Source of the DNA: Ipomoea triloba
Lineage: Eukaryota > Streptophyta > Magnoliopsida > Solanales > Convolvulaceae
Direction of reading: 5' to 3'
NCBI RefSeq assembly: GCF_003576645.1
Contig: NC_044924.1
Location: 22,049,715 to 22,113,714 of the forward strand
DNA length: 64,000 bases
The notes below the pieces were generated by a model, which ran no database searches, was not told where the DNA came from, and was given only the letters and a program-made list of their open reading frames with translations. Positions within the stretch are counted from its first letter, which is position 1. Each line of letters opens with the position of its first letter. Both the position numbers and the translations under genes were made by a program. Positions 10,654 to 22,808 of the stretch are shown piece by piece.

Positions 10654-11999
10654 TGATGCCAACACTATACTTACTTATATGGCTGAGTTTCAAGAAAATA
10701 AACGTTGATTTTATTTTCAGCGCATATGGTAAGTTTGATAAGGAAACTAATCTGCTTAAGCATGAAGAACAAACTCACGCAACACCCCCAGCAAAAGATA
10801 TATATATTAAGATTAAGGGAATGTTTTACATAAAAAGAACTTAGCAGAAAAGTTGAAAGAAAATAAAGAACAACATGATCGAGAATGCATGTAGACATCG
10901 TGAGCTTACTGCTTGTCAGCTTTCCTCTTTTCGTTGATAGCTGCTCGTGTCTTGATGGGGTCTTTAGAGGCTACCAGATGTAGGTATTCGTCTGGTACAT
11001 CAAGATGAAGGTAGTTGATGAAGGCTTCACCTATGAAACTGCCTTCGATTACCCCATCTCTCCACCATTCGATGCATTCGTTGGTAGTGAGGCCACTGTG
11101 AGAAGATAAGTCAGTTTTGTTGAGAACACTTACAATGATTCCATTTAGAAATTCTGTAGAGTCTTCCTTGATTCCCATTTTGTAATTTCTCATGAACTGC
11201 TCATCTTTCTTCTCCTTGGCCGTTTGTTGTTCTAGTCTCTTCCTTTTCCTTTCTCTGTCTTCTTCTCTCCTCTTCTCCATTTCCAGTGTGCGTTGAACCC
11301 TTAGATTCTCCTTTCTTTTGGCTTCCTCCATTGCCTTGCTCATTGTTTTTGGAACTTTCGGAGGAGGTCCAGTGGTTAAGGGTTCACTGGCTGCCCTTTT
11401 CTTGCTTGTGGATGTCCCTCTTGACCCTTGATTCCCTTGAATTTCCCCCTTGTTGGCATCATCCATACGGGAAAGGAGAGTGGACATACCTTCAAAAAGA
11501 GTTTGAAGTTGTGCAGGTACTTGGTTCGACAGGTCATCGAGTAGTGCTTTGATTACATCCTATCGTAGTTCACTGGAATTCTGGAAGGCTCGAAGTTCAG
11601 CTCTTAGTTCTGCCACTTCAGCCTTTGCTCCTGCAGCTTCTGCTCGAGCTTCCGCAGCCTCATTTGCGGCTTGTCTTGATGCATCTTCAGCCCACACTGC
11701 TTGTTCGAGAAGTTCGGCATGACTGGCTTGGGATTCACTTGTACCAGCAGCAGGCATTGATGCGTTGCGAACAACAGTGAGTATGCGCTCAATTTGAGCC
11801 ATCTTCTGAGATTGATCGGCCATGAATTGGCGCACCTCGCCAACGAAAGCTTCTTCGGCCTGTCGATCATAAACAGAAGGAGGAGAAGAAGGTTGAGGAG
11901 TACCTTTAGTCGGAGGGGACTTGGGTGCTTCCAGATTTCCACCCATGACTTGCAACTGTGAGTCCACCTCTCGATTGTGTGTCTGAGGATCAGCAGGAA

Positions 12000-12175
12000 C
12001 ACTGGGATCAGAGCTTGAAGGTAGCTCCATATCAGGAGGAACACTGGGATCAGAGCTTGAAGGTAGCTCCATATCAGGCGCTACACTGGGATCAGAGCTT
12101 GAAGGTAGCTCCATATCAGGCGCTTCCCGGTTATCAGAGCTTGAAGGTAGCTCCATATCAGGCGCTTCCCGGTTT
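12000..12175. repeat. 42-bp coding minisatellite, about four units
   Basis: Unit contains TCAGAGCTTGAAGGTAGCTC and repeats every 42 bases, encoding a 14-residue PDMELPSSSD-type repeat on the minus strand. It is unrelated in sequence to the arrays at 9329 and 13700 but has the same period. Confidence 0.85.
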
Positions 12176-13699
12176 CCACCTGAGGGATGGATCACTTCTC
12201 GCTCATCACCTCTCGAACCTGGAACCTCAACTTCAGCAACTGGTGGGATTGGATCAGCTAAGGAAGGAACTTCTATATTGAATGCTTCCCGGTTTCCATC
12301 CAATTGAAGATCCTCCTCAGTGGTACCTCTCGAACTAGAGCTGGGAACTTGATTATCTGCCGGAGGGATCGGATTTGAGGGAGGAGGTTGTGCATTGATA
12401 GGTGCTTCCCGGTTTCCACCATTGATGGGAACATCTTCCCCCTCAGTACCTCTCGAACCAGCAGGACCTGAAACTGTCTGCTCTCGTTGCTCATCCGGCT
12501 GCACTTCAGTCTGCTCAGGTGAATCAGGAATCACGATGGTTTCAGGAGCAACTGGTGCACTCCACCTTTGTCTATCAACCATCCTGGCTGCAAAGGTTGA
12601 TGCGGTGTCATCTGGTAGCAGGAATGGTGACGGCAGCTCCATGTAAATTGGAAAGCCTGGCAGTGTGAGCAACGGAATTTCACCCTCTCGAATTGTTTGT
12701 GCCTCATCGGTGTCATCCGAGGGTGTGGACTCAGGAGCTGGCAGAAGTAGAACTGAGTTGGGTTCTGCCTCAAGTGCTTCAGAGGTCTCGGATTCACCTC
12801 TCGAAGCTGCTACCTGTTCGTCCAGACCCCTGTTCGTCCAGAGCAGAGTCACTTACTTGGGACAAAGGGATTGCTGCCGTTGCAATTGGATTTTTAGGAT
12901 CATCTCTTGCAACCCCTGAGGTTTCCCCTGGACCTCTCGTATCCTCTACATTCTGTCCCAAGGATAGAGTAGTGGCGAGCCTGATGTCTTCTTGGTATTT
13001 TACCTCTACTTCAGGATCCACTTCAGGCTCGTTCTCTTGGTCATCAGCAGCTATGCCCTTGCCTTTGTCAGATCGTCCAAGATTCCTCTTGGACACATAC
13101 ATTTCATGGGCTAGGTCTTGAAGTTCATTGGCTGGGATTTCAGAGAGATTCAGCCAATTCAGTGCAAAGATCTCCTCAGCCTCCATAACTGCTGCCTGAG
13201 CCACCAGTTGGTGAAAAGGCCCTGTTCTCCAGTTGATCCATTGAAGTACTCTGGAGAAATCATCCAAACTGGGCACTGCTTCATCATTTTGATCCAACTG
13301 AGTGGTGACTTCGTCATTCAGATCATGAGGCTCAACAGATAGGATTTCTGTCTCTGATGCAGCTTCCACTATCTGCACATCGATCTCTCGATTGTGCTCC
13401 GAGAGATCGTCACCAAACCCAACATCTGCTATGGCTCTAACTATCGATCCTTCAACTTGAGCAGATTCAGTGGGTGTCAACTCCACATTTTGAGCACTTT
13501 GCACTGGGTCCCTGACCAAAGTGCCTTGATCAACAGCAGCAGTTTCCGAAACGTCGGCTCGAACATACTCTGCTGAAACTGCTATCTCTCGTACCACCTC
13601 TCGTGGTTCCTCAGCATCACCCTGCACTGGATCATTGATCCCAGTGCCTTCAAACTTTCCAGTCTCCTCTCGAGACCTACCCGCAGACTCATCAGCAGT

Positions 13700-13990
13700 A
13701 CCAGCACCATTATCAACATTCAAAACAACAACTATCTCACCCGACATGGCATTATCAACATTCAAAACAACAACTATCTCACCCGACATGGAACTATCAA
13801 CATTCAAAACAACAACTATCTCACCCGACATGGAACTGGTAGGGGGCAAAACAACAACTATCTCACCCGACATGGAACTGGTAGGGGGCACAACAACAAC
13901 TATCTCACCCGACATGGAACTGGTAGGGGGCACTCTCTCAACCTCAGCACCCGACATGGAACTGGTAGGGGGCACTCTCTCAACCTCAGC
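13700..13990. repeat. 42-bp coding minisatellite, about seven units
   Basis: Units contain ACAACTATCTCACCCGACAT and repeat every 42 bases, encoding MSGEIVVV plus six variable residues on the minus strand. Variants fall into runs (LNVDN-type, PPTSS-type), as expected from local unit duplication. Confidence 0.85.
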
Positions 13991-14014
13991 GGCCATTGTA
14001 GCCTGAGATTCCCC

Positions 14015-15038
14015 CTAGGCTTGTGCCCTGTCCTCGAATGGTACTGGCATAACAGAGGGTGTCACCTCTCGAGTCGTGGTGACAGCATTTGAATTGACTT
14101 TCTTAGCCCTTTTTGGCAAAATAACCCTGTTAATCAGTACACCCAGTGGTGTATCATCAGAATCCTCTTCCTCAGATTGGGCTTTCCTTTTGCCTTTTCC
14201 CTTAGGCTTTGAGGGAGAGGGTGCAATCTTCACACCCTTAGACTTTGGAGCCTGAGATTTCGTCCTACCCATATAGGTATTTCGATGAATCTCTCTCCCT
14301 TCCCTCAACTGCAAACCCTTTAAACTTAGTAAATACTGAACAACAAAGCCGAAACCAACCTTTTTACTGATCGACTTGTTGGTGTTTGAAACTGAGCCTT
14401 GCACTTGTAGTTTTAGGAAGTTGAAGATGATGTGCGCCCAGTCCATTTGAACGTTGTTCCAGATGGCATGGAGGATTTTTTGGATGTCCAGATTTATCTC
14501 ATCGGTTCCGGACACCTTGCTGAGGATGAACTTCATGATGAGGTCAGCTGCAATTGCAAAACCTCTCCTTCAAATGGAACTTGCGGAGAGCAGAGGTTGC
14601 ACTGGACGGAGTAGTCTCCAATCGAATTTTTTCCCAGAAGGCTTGCTTGTCTAGGCTGTAATCCGAGAGGTGCTTGACTGCCTCCTCTGATGTAGTAAAG
14701 TCGAATGCAACCCTTAGGTCACCCACGGAGGTCGTGATGTCAATCTCATTAAATCAGCTCTCAATCTTGCCCTTCGTGACCTTAGCATTCGCGAACCATT
14801 CGGTGAAGTCGAGGTCGTGGATGGTTCGATAATCATGCATCATGTATTTCATGAGCCCGGCCTTTTCGAACTTCTTGAGGACTTTCTCCGTCTGCTTTGG
14901 GTTCGTCGAGTGGTTGACGAATCCATCTCTGTCAAGGATACTCCCCGCCTTGACTTGCTTGATGAGAGTTCGAATATAGGCCAACTCTTTCTGGTAAGCT
15001 TCAGAAGATGAGGTTGAAGAAGATGATTCGGACGCCAT
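14015..15038 (-). pseudogene. Env-like region of element B, N-terminal conserved domain
   Basis: Starts at the ATG at 15038 (MASESSSSTSSSE), continues RDGFVNHSTNP and FTEWFANAKV, is broken by a stop near 14754, stays in frame to about 14544, then shifts frame into 14015-14536 (IQKILHAIWNNVQMDWAHII, FGFVVQYLLSLKGLQLREG). The end is basic (KPKGKGKRKAQSEEEDSDD). A TAG separates it from the repeat-rich part at 13996. The order matches the env-like ORF of element A. I assign it to the plant retrotransposon-associated domain found after SIRE pol; an envelope function is not shown. Confidence 0.65.
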
Positions 15039-15984
15039 TGTTGATAGCTTGGTGTTTTGAAGGGAATGTGTACAGTGTTTGTAAATTGGGGATTTTGGGT
15101 ATTCGGTTTGAGCTTGAATCTGGGTAAGGAAGATGGGTTTGTCTTTTGTATCTTGTGGATTTGGGTCGGATATGTGGGTAGGGTCGAGAGTTTGACCCGA
15201 CAAGTGATCCCGGTTGATTTAAAAGAATTGAAAGGTCAGAAATACCCTTCTATAACGGTTATGTGCATATAATATGGTGATGGTATTTTTGGGAAAGAGT
15301 GTGACGGTTTAGGGCGAGAAAGCATGCTCCCACTAAACACGATAGCGCCCTTAAAACTTGGAAAACCGTCAGTAACCGAAGACCACGTGGCTAACATTAA
15401 TTTCCAAATTAGTCGTTTCACATATATCCGTTGAATACATCAGTTTCACCTTTCGAAGGTGAACACTTGGCTGTACTAGTTTAAGGATCTTCCCCCTGAG
15501 GTATTGATCCCTAAACCTCCTTATTCCTCCGTCTTGACTTGGTTGAACCTATGGCAACATATTCAAGTGGTTAAGGATCTTCCCCTTGAGTGATTGATTC
15601 CTAACCCTCCTTATTCCTCCGTCTTTGAGATACATATAGAATCAGTTTGTTATCTTTCGAAGTGATCTCTCGAACTCCCCTTCTTCGAGACATATCGTAT
15701 ATAGCCAAACTGAATGAGTATCTCTCGAACTACCTTTCGAACACAGATTGCAAAAAGAACAAGATTGATTCATCCAAAAGATATCACTAGGAACATTTCC
15801 TTGAGTTCATTTAGTGATTTCCAGATACATTACATATGAATCAATATACTATTAGATTCCCTAGAAACTTTTGTTTGGCCTTGGATAGCCATATAGGAAT
15901 CTAACGTCAGAGCAGGAACTAGCAATCTAAAGTCCTATTTATTCTAGTTATAGAACTAGAGGTGGCTTAATTTTTCTTGTTCTT
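15039..15984. other. Spacer between pol-side ORF and env-like ORF of element B
   Basis: About 950 bases with no supported gene. It contains two copies of a block around TTAAGGATCTTCCCC and TCCTTATTCCTCCGTCTT (about 15481-15535 and 15575-15625), roughly 95 bases apart. Position suggests the leader of an env-like mRNA. Confidence 0.45.
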
Positions 15985-16428
15985 CTAGACCTCTCCACTG
16001 CTGCACTCCTCACAGGCTCCTACTCCCTTTTCCTTGGTTCTCCATTTGGTTGAGGGAGATCCTTTTCCGGAGTATGCAGCTGTAAGAGTCCCACTTATAC
16101 GAGACTCTTCTCCTGATTCCAGTATCCCACCGTTGTGGATCTCCTTGCATTTGGGGATCCATTCACCTTGGATGGGAACAGGATGCTTGCTTGGATTATC
16201 AGGAAACTCCGCAATCTGTTCACCCTTAGTTGATTCTGGATAGTTTTCTCCTTGAAAGTCTTTGGACTTGGCTGCCGATTTCCTTCCTCTATACCAAAAT
16301 GGTACATCGTCTTTTCCTTTCTTTTTCTCCATGAAGAAGTCGATGACATGAATTGCTGAGAAAACCCCTCTATTTATAGCCCAAAAACTTAGCACTATTG
16401 AGTCACGGGATGCTAAATGAATGACCAT
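15985..16428 (-). CDS. Hypothetical ORF between pol and env-like region of element B
   Basis: A 147-codon ORF on the element's coding strand begins 103 bases after the pol end. A second methionine (MEKKKGKDD) could be the real start. The product is hydrophilic and basic with no recognised domain. Element A has no clear counterpart in its spacer. It may be a captured or chance ORF; I do not recognise it. Confidence 0.3.
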   Translation of the reverse strand: MVIHLASRDSIVLSFWAINRGVFSAIHVIDFFMEKKKGKDDVPFWYRGRKSAAKSKDFQGENYPESTKGEQIAEFPDNPSKHPVPIQGEWIPKCKEIHNGGILESGEESRISGTLTAAYSGKGSPSTKWRTKEKGVGACEECSSGEV

Positions 16429-16530
16429 TCAATGCTGTGTAACTCCAAAGCTGCCATAAAGTTGATGAAACCGCTCCTCACATGCGAAACAGTTCATGGC
16501 ACTAAATACAAGGAGATAAGATTTGACCGT

Positions 16531-18084
16531 TCAACCCAATTCTATCATTCCCAATTCTAACCTTAGTTGAGAGAATCTATTTTCACATAACGCCTTTGTG
16601 AAAATATCTGCTAGTTGCTCCTCCGTTGCAACATATTCCAAAGTTATATCCTTTTTCTCAACATGGTCTCGGATGAAGTGATATTTTATGTCAATGTGCT
16701 TTGTCCTTGAATGTAGCACCGGATTCTGAGTAATAGCTATGGCACTAGTGTTGTCACACATAATCTTAACCTCTTTACATTCAACACCATAATCCAGTAA
16801 TTGTTGCTTCATCCATAAAATCTGAGCACAACAACTTCCAGCTGCTACATATTCTGCCTCAGTGGTACTTGTAGCTATCGAATGCTGTTTCTTGCTAAAC
16901 CATGAGACAAGTCTTCCACCTAGAAACTGACATGTCCCAAATGTGCTCTTACGATCAATTTTACAACCGGCAAAGTCCGCATCTGAATATCCCATAAGTT
17001 CGAAAGATCCACCTTTCGAATACCAAAGTCCAACACTTTGCGTACCCTTGAGATATCTAAGAATCTATTTAGATGCATTTAAGTGACTCTCCTTAGGACT
17101 TGCCTGAAATCTAGCACATACACCTACTGCAAAGGATATATCTGGTCTACTAGCAGTTAAATAAAGAAGAGATCCGATGATACCTCGATACGTAGTTTGA
17201 TCAACCTCTCGGCCTTCACTGTCAACATCGATGCGTAGAGAGCTTCCCATAGGTACTTTGACTGAAGATTTCCCTTCTATATTGTATTTCCTGAGCAGAT
17301 CCTTGGTGTATTTCTCCTGGTTGATGAAGATACCTTCCTTAAGTTGTCTTATTTGTAGTCCGAGGAAGTAGTTGAGTTCTCCCATCATGCTCATCTCGAA
17401 CTTCCCTTTCATCAAACTGGAAAACTTCTCGCACAAGTCTGGATTGGTGCTTCCAAAGATGATATCGTCCACATAGATTTGCACCAATAAGAGATGATCT
17501 CCATCCTTAATTCTAAACAATGTTTTGTCCACTAGGCCTTTGGTGAACCCACACTGAAGTAGAAAACAGGATAAAATGTCATACCAAGCTCTCGGAGCTT
17601 GTTTCAAGCCGTAAAGTGCCTTCTTCAACTTGTATACTTTGTCAGCTCCCACGTCCTTCAAGAAACCCGGAGGTTATTCAACGTACACCTCTTCTTCAAG
17701 AAGTCCGTTTAGAAAAGCGCTCTTGACATCCATTTGATACACTTTGAAGTCTTTGAAGGCGGCATAAGCGAGAAAGATGCGAATGGCTTCGAGACGTGTT
17801 ACCGGAGCGAAGGTTTCATCAAAATCTATTCCTTCCTCCTGGCAATATCCTTTAGCAACAAGTCTGGCCTTGTTCCTAACAATAACTCCATCCTCATTCA
17901 TCTTGTTTCTGAAAACCCATCGTGTACCAATGACATTCTGATGATGAGGTCTCGGAACCAGTTCCCAAACGTCATTCCTCTCAAACTGATGAAGTTCCTC
18001 TTGCATGGCTTGTACCCAATCAGGATCGCTTAGAGCCTCATCAATCACCTTAGGCTCTATTTGCAATAGAAAGCAAGCAAGCAT
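16531..18084 (-). pseudogene. Ty1/copia reverse transcriptase and RNase H of element B
   Basis: Three ORFs (17674-18084, 17065-17661, 16531-16995) cover the domain. Seen in order: [60 protein letters not shown], the catalytic YVDDIIFG, MMGELNYFLGLQIRQL, YLTASRPDISFAVG, then RNase H SDADFAGCKIDRKST and TTEAEYVAAGSCC. Breaks: a stop at about 17672 (EEVYVE to stop, expected QPPGF), and a stop near 17063 in the NASK-I-RYLKG segment. Close to the element A protein but not identical. Inactive as read. Confidence 0.9.
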
Positions 18085-18167
18085 GCTTTCTCTGTATGCT
18101 GATCTGGTTCAAACTTTGTCACGTATATCTCCAATCACTTGATCAGCGGGATGACTTCTCAGCCATC

Positions 18168-18737
18168 TTAGATCGGGTTGTGGCTCCTCAGTTGACTCCT
18201 CGAGTGTTGGTTGGGATGTGGGTTGATCATCCATGATCTGGATTGGATTTTTGAGTCAGGAGCATTTTTCTTTGTAGTCTCTTCATCGTCTGATTCTGAC
18301 TGGAGTTCTGCTACGTCTCGAACTATCGGCTGTTTCCCATCGAGAGGTAAGTCTGATCTCTCGATCGTTTCCAGCTGAGCTTCCTCAGAACTTTCAGCTG
18401 CTTCTATTGACTTTGATGGTTGATTAGCTGATGCTTCGTCATCAAAAGAGACATGTATAGATTCCTCAACCACCAATCTCCGCTTGTTGAAGACTCTGAA
18501 GGCTTTACTTGTCGATGAGTATCCTAGAAATACTCCATCGTCTGCCTTTTCGTCAAAGGCTCTTAACTGAGTCTTTCCATTGTTGTGGACATAGCATTTG
18601 CATCCGAATGTATAAAAGTAGCTTACATTAGGTTTCCTTCCATTCCACAACTCATATGGAGTTTTTCCGACTCCTTTCACGATCAAGGACCGATTTTGGG
18701 TATAGCACGCTGTGTTTACTGCTTCTGCCCAAAATCC
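18168..18737 (-). pseudogene. Integrase C-terminal region and linker of element B
   Basis: It reads TPYELWNGRKPNVSYFYTFG, CYVHNNGKTQLRAFDEKAD and VFLGYSSTSKAFRVFNKR, the conserved copia integrase C-terminal motif, followed by the variable acidic linker before RT. It is separated from the integrase core by a stop near 18737 and from RT by a frame break near 18110-18168. Confidence 0.8.
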
Positions 18738-19721
18738 TTATGATATGTTGGCTTGTGAGAGCATGGTCCTTGCAGCTTCCTTGAGAGTTCTGTTCCTCCT
18801 TTCAGCAACGCCGTTCTGTTGAGGTGTTCGAGCAGCTGACAACTGATGATGAATCCCGTTCTCGCTGTAGTAGCTCTTGATCACTTGGTTAACGAACTCT
18901 CCACCTTGATCTGACCGAATCTTGAGTATCAAGACATCCTTCTCAACTTGAACTTGCTTCAAAAGATTTGATAGGGCAACTTTTGTCTCGCTTTTCTTGG
19001 TTAAGAATACGGTCCAGGTGAATCTTGTGTAGTCATCTACTACCACAAGAGTGTACTTCCTTCCTCTCATGCTGGGTGGATCCACCGGGCCAAATAAGTC
19101 CATATGAAGAAGACTTAGTGGTCTGGTAGACGATGTCTCGGCTTTGGTTTTGAAAGAGGATTTTATCTGTTTGCAACGTTGACATGCCTCACAAATCTTG
19201 TCCTTCCGAAACGTGACTTTGGGCAGTCCTTCCACAAGATTCCTCTTAGTAAGCTTGTTGATGGTTTTGAAGTTTAGGTGGCTAAGCTTACTGTGCCAAT
19301 CCCAGCATAAGTCCTCTTTGCTCCTTGCTAGCATACATAGGGATGGTTTGGCAGATCTCCAATCCACTATGTACATGTTTCCTTTCCTTGCTGCTACCAG
19401 GACGACTTCGAGAGATTCCTCTTGTATGATCTGGCACTTGCTTTTGGTGAAGATAACTTTGTAGCCCTTGTCACAGAATTGGCTCATGCTAAGGAGATTG
19501 AACTTGAGCCCTTCAACGTAGGATACTTCCTTGATCACCAAATCATTCTTATGAATCTCACCAACAGCCTTCGTGTGTCCTTTTTTCTCGTTGTCTCCAA
19601 ATGTCACCAAGGGACCTTCGATAGGGTGGATGTTCTCTAGCAATGTTAGATTTCCCGCCATATGTCTCGAACATCCACTGTCAATGAACCATACGTCCCT
19701 GGTGTCCTGCATGCAAATCAA
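18738..19721 (-). pseudogene. Aspartic protease and integrase core of element B
   Basis: Within 327 codons: the protease active site IDSGCSRHMAG at about residue 13; the GAG-pre-integrase zinc finger WHSKLSHLN ... CEACQRCKQ at about 140-185; and the integrase DDE core with HMDLFGP, VVVDDYTRFTWTVF, RSDQGGEF and NGVAERRNRTLKEAARTML. The frame begins one base before the gag stop (19718-19720), so gag and pol are out of register by one base, most simply a decay mutation. The core residues look intact. Confidence 0.9.
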
Positions 19722-21628
19722 GCAGATTTAGGTACCCAAACTTTGGGTCCTGGTTGGTTAGTAAGTTTAGGCATCCATTTATACCTTGGGCCCATTACTC
19801 CAGGCCTAGGTGCAATGTAGCCGTTATACGATTGATAATCATAAGGAATGCTAGCAAAGACTCTAGGCCTCTTAGGTGCATAAATCAGCTTAGGTTGAGG
19901 CTTGACCTCGAACTTACGCACCATGCCCTTCATGACCTGTTTGGTCACGTGGTACCGTTGAAACTGAGGTTTATTCCACAGTTCATATTCTTGTGACCAA
20001 TCCTCATCAGATGGGTAGTGTCTGCCTTCCTCCATCCGTGAGTTCCTAACTCTATGGATCTCAGACCTTCCATATTTGCCTTGAGGCGCATTATATGGAA
20101 TGTAGCTTCTTTTGTACTCGGAATGGCCTTTCGAGAGATAGCTAGGTGATCTTTCGATATTGTTAACCCGGCCATTCTTCGTAGCTTTCCTATACTTTCC
20201 ATTGCTGGTGTATAGGGACGGTTTGTGAATAGCTACCCTGGTCTTTCCTGTTGGTCCTTTATGACCTTTATTCGGTTTGGATTGAGATCCTCCATTACTT
20301 GAAGTTCCCAAACCGTTGGTCTGCTTATCTCTCGAGAGACAGTTCTGACGGAACCCTAGTCCGGTTCTATCATTCGTAGGTCTATGATCATTTACCATTT
20401 TCTCCACTACTTTGGAGGAATTAGTAAACGATGCAATAACCTCTCTAAGATTAAGCTCTCTAGCCTCTCGAGCTTTGCACCCTTCCTTAAGTTGGATTAT
20501 TTCAGCTTCTAAATTGCTTACTTTGAGATTTAGCTCTAAATTCTCTTTCGAGACATTCTTAAGCATTTCTCTTTCAGCAATTAGTCTGTTGTTCTCCTCC
20601 AGAACTTTAGCATGAGTGCTATTAGCGATGTTGAGGTCCCTCCTGAGTAATTCCATGGTCTCGAAGGGATCCTCATCGCTTCTAAAAGAAGAACATTGGG
20701 AAGTAGAGATAGAGCAGCGAGATGTAGAAGTGGAGGTTACCTCATTGTTAATAGCCATTAAGCATTGATCCTCATCTTCTGTAGTGTATAAATAGATGAG
20801 CCCCCTCTCATCCTCTGAGCTGCTGCTGCTCTCGCTGGAGCTTGATCTCTCGGACTCCTCGATTGCCTTCTCAAGTTCCTCAGCCACAAGCGCCTTCCTG
20901 CGCGAATGCGTCTTTGATGAACTTTTGAAGCCTCCTTGTGTTGCCACATTCCGTATGTCCACCACATCCTCATCTTTCGGAAACATCTCAAATTCGAAGG
21001 CTTTGAGATCTCTAAATAGTTGGTCGGTTGTGGTGTTTTTCAGATCCCTGTGATCGCGCATTGTGATCACCTTCATCTCCCACTCTTTGGTAAGGCCTCG
21101 TAAGACCTTCAGGTTTAGCTCCTTTTGTGGGATCTCCTTCTTGAGATCACTAATCTCGGTTGACAACTTCATGAACCGAGATTCCATGCTGTCGATGCTC
21201 TCTCCTGGCTTCATCTTGAAGTCCTCGAACTTCTTCATTGCCACAGTGAGCTTGTTCTCCTTTTCCTGTTCATCACCTTCACCAATCAACATCAAAATAT
21301 CCCATACCTCTTTTGCCGTGGTGCACTTTCTGACTCTTGGGAAGATGGTTTCGTTTATAGCTCTGAAGAGGATATCCTTGGCAATGTTGTCAAGGTTGTT
21401 TCTCTTCCTATCATCACTCGTTCATTCTTCCTTAGGTTTTGGTACGTACTTTGGTGTGTCTTTGGTTTGCTCTACAGAAGTGTTGACCATTAAGATCTTG
21501 ACTGGTCCAATTGATATAACCTCGGCCATCTCATCATGGAGGGCTGATAAGTACGCAAGCATGCGTGTCTTCCAGTCATCGAACCTGCTAAGATAAAAAA
21601 GGAGATGTCTCGACAACATGCTGTCCAT
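19718..21628 (-). pseudogene. Gag of element B
   Basis: The long ORF 19718-21295 (525 codons) continues upstream, after a TGG-to-TGA stop near 21420, to about 21628. It contains the copia UBN2-type gag region (MKPGESIDSMESRFMKLSTE, QKELNLKVLRGLTKEWEMK), a Ser-rich stretch, a coiled-coil-like part (LEENNRLIAEREMLKNVSKE) and a basic C-terminus ending GPKVWVPKSA. I do not see an intact CCHC zinc knuckle. The duplicate at 23082-23700 has TGG where this copy has the stop. Confidence 0.85.
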
Positions 21629-21727
21629 ATTGAAAATTATCTCGTGCTTTGAAAACTTTTTAAAAGATTTTTCAAAGAAGGATCTCTAGGCAATATAAAC
21701 AAAGGTTTATATCGATCAGAGAGCTTG

Positions 21728-21740
21728 CTCTACTACCAAT
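21728..21740 (-). other. Primer-binding site of element B, copy 1 (mutated)
   Basis: The element strand reads TGGTAGTAGAGC next to the LTR, against the canonical initiator tRNA-Met site TGGTATCAGAGC. Two bases differ. The second copy (23838-23850) is canonical. Confidence 0.75.
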
Positions 21741-22807
21741 TGTTAGTCCCAAGGGGATGGGGTACAAGTCTAGAGGGGGGGGGGTGAATAGACTTGTATA
21801 AGATTTTTGCAAATCTTTTTCGACCTCTCGTGTGTATTAGACTTAGGATGTTTAGGTCCGATACCTCACAAGATGAAGACAAAGTTTTATGCGCAGCGGA
21901 AAAGTTATCCCCTTTTAATTTGCACGAGTTTGAGTTAGTTCGAGAGATGTGGTTATATGCAGTGCAGTTCGAGAGATAGTTAGCGAGAGGTAAAAACAGA
22001 AAGTAAATGCGAGAGAGATTTTTAAGTGGTTCGGCCAACCCGCCTACGTCCACTCTTCTTCTAGAAACTCCCTAGAAGGATTGCACTAAAACTTCCCTTT
22101 TTAGTACAATATCGAGCGCTTGAGCTTTGATCACGAAGCCCGCCTCAAGCCTCAGGTTTTTCGCCTCGCTTCTTGTTACTCCACCTCTCGAGCACTTGAG
22201 CTTTGATCACCAAGCCCGCCTCAAGCCTCAGGATATTCACAAGACAGCTCCCAGGTTACTCCACCTCTTCTTGCCTTCTCCAAAGCATTCCAGAGGTTGT
22301 TCCGGTTGTCACAGGTTGAGTGTAACAATCTCCAATCTGACCAAAAGCTTTCGTTGGATAATCTTCCTGTAGTGCAGCTTCGGTCACCTTCTAGATGTGT
22401 AGTAGTTTAAGCTTTGTAACTCTCTCAAAACACTAAGATGTGTTTTCTCGCTGTTATGAATATCAAGTATGATATTCCAGATTAAGCACTTGCACTTTTG
22501 AACGTTTGAACTAGACACCTCTTATGATAGCTTGAATTTTTCGAACTCTTTGAATTGTGTCTTCACGTCCTTTATATATGAGAGTTGAGGAATAATTCCG
22601 TTGGAGGGAAAATTATTCCGTTTGAAATCTGTCTCCCATGCCGATCATGGGACTTGCATATTTTTAGCATGTTTCATGGAGTGGTGTCTTGTAACTTGAA
22701 CCTTTTGTCTTGTAGTGAATATCCCATATTCCACTATCTTGAGTCCATACTCCTACTTCTTTTGGTAAAAGTTACTCTTTTATATTCCCATGATCCTCGT
22801 TTTAGGN
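21741..22807 (-). repeat. LTR of element B, copy 1, cut at an N
   Basis: Begins TGTTAGTCCCAAGG and follows the 23851-25490 copy until CCTCGTTTTAGG, where a single N (22808) stands. About the last third of the LTR is missing. Confidence 0.85.
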
Positions 22808-22808
22808 C
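22808..22808. other. Assembly gap (single N)
   Basis: One ambiguous base exactly at an abnormal LTR-to-LTR joint. The same joint (TTTTAGG followed by CCC...) recurs without N at 26610/26611. Confidence 0.95.

Larger units (their letters stand above)
10906..13996 (-). pseudogene. Env-like region of element B, repeat-rich C-terminal part
   Basis: Three minus-strand ORFs (12794-13996, 11560-12852, 10906-11487) form one broken coding region. It starts with seven 14-residue repeats (MSGEIVVV-type), is acidic and proline/serine-rich in the middle with a second 14-residue array (PDMELPSSSDPSV), then has an Ala/Glu coiled-coil-like part (QAANEAAEARAEAAGAKAEV) and a basic tail (KRREEDRERKRKRLEQQ). 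A frameshift lies between 12794 and 12852 and a stop at 11562. No transmembrane segment is evident. Env-like proteins of this lineage often end in coiled coils; function is not established. Confidence 0.6.
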
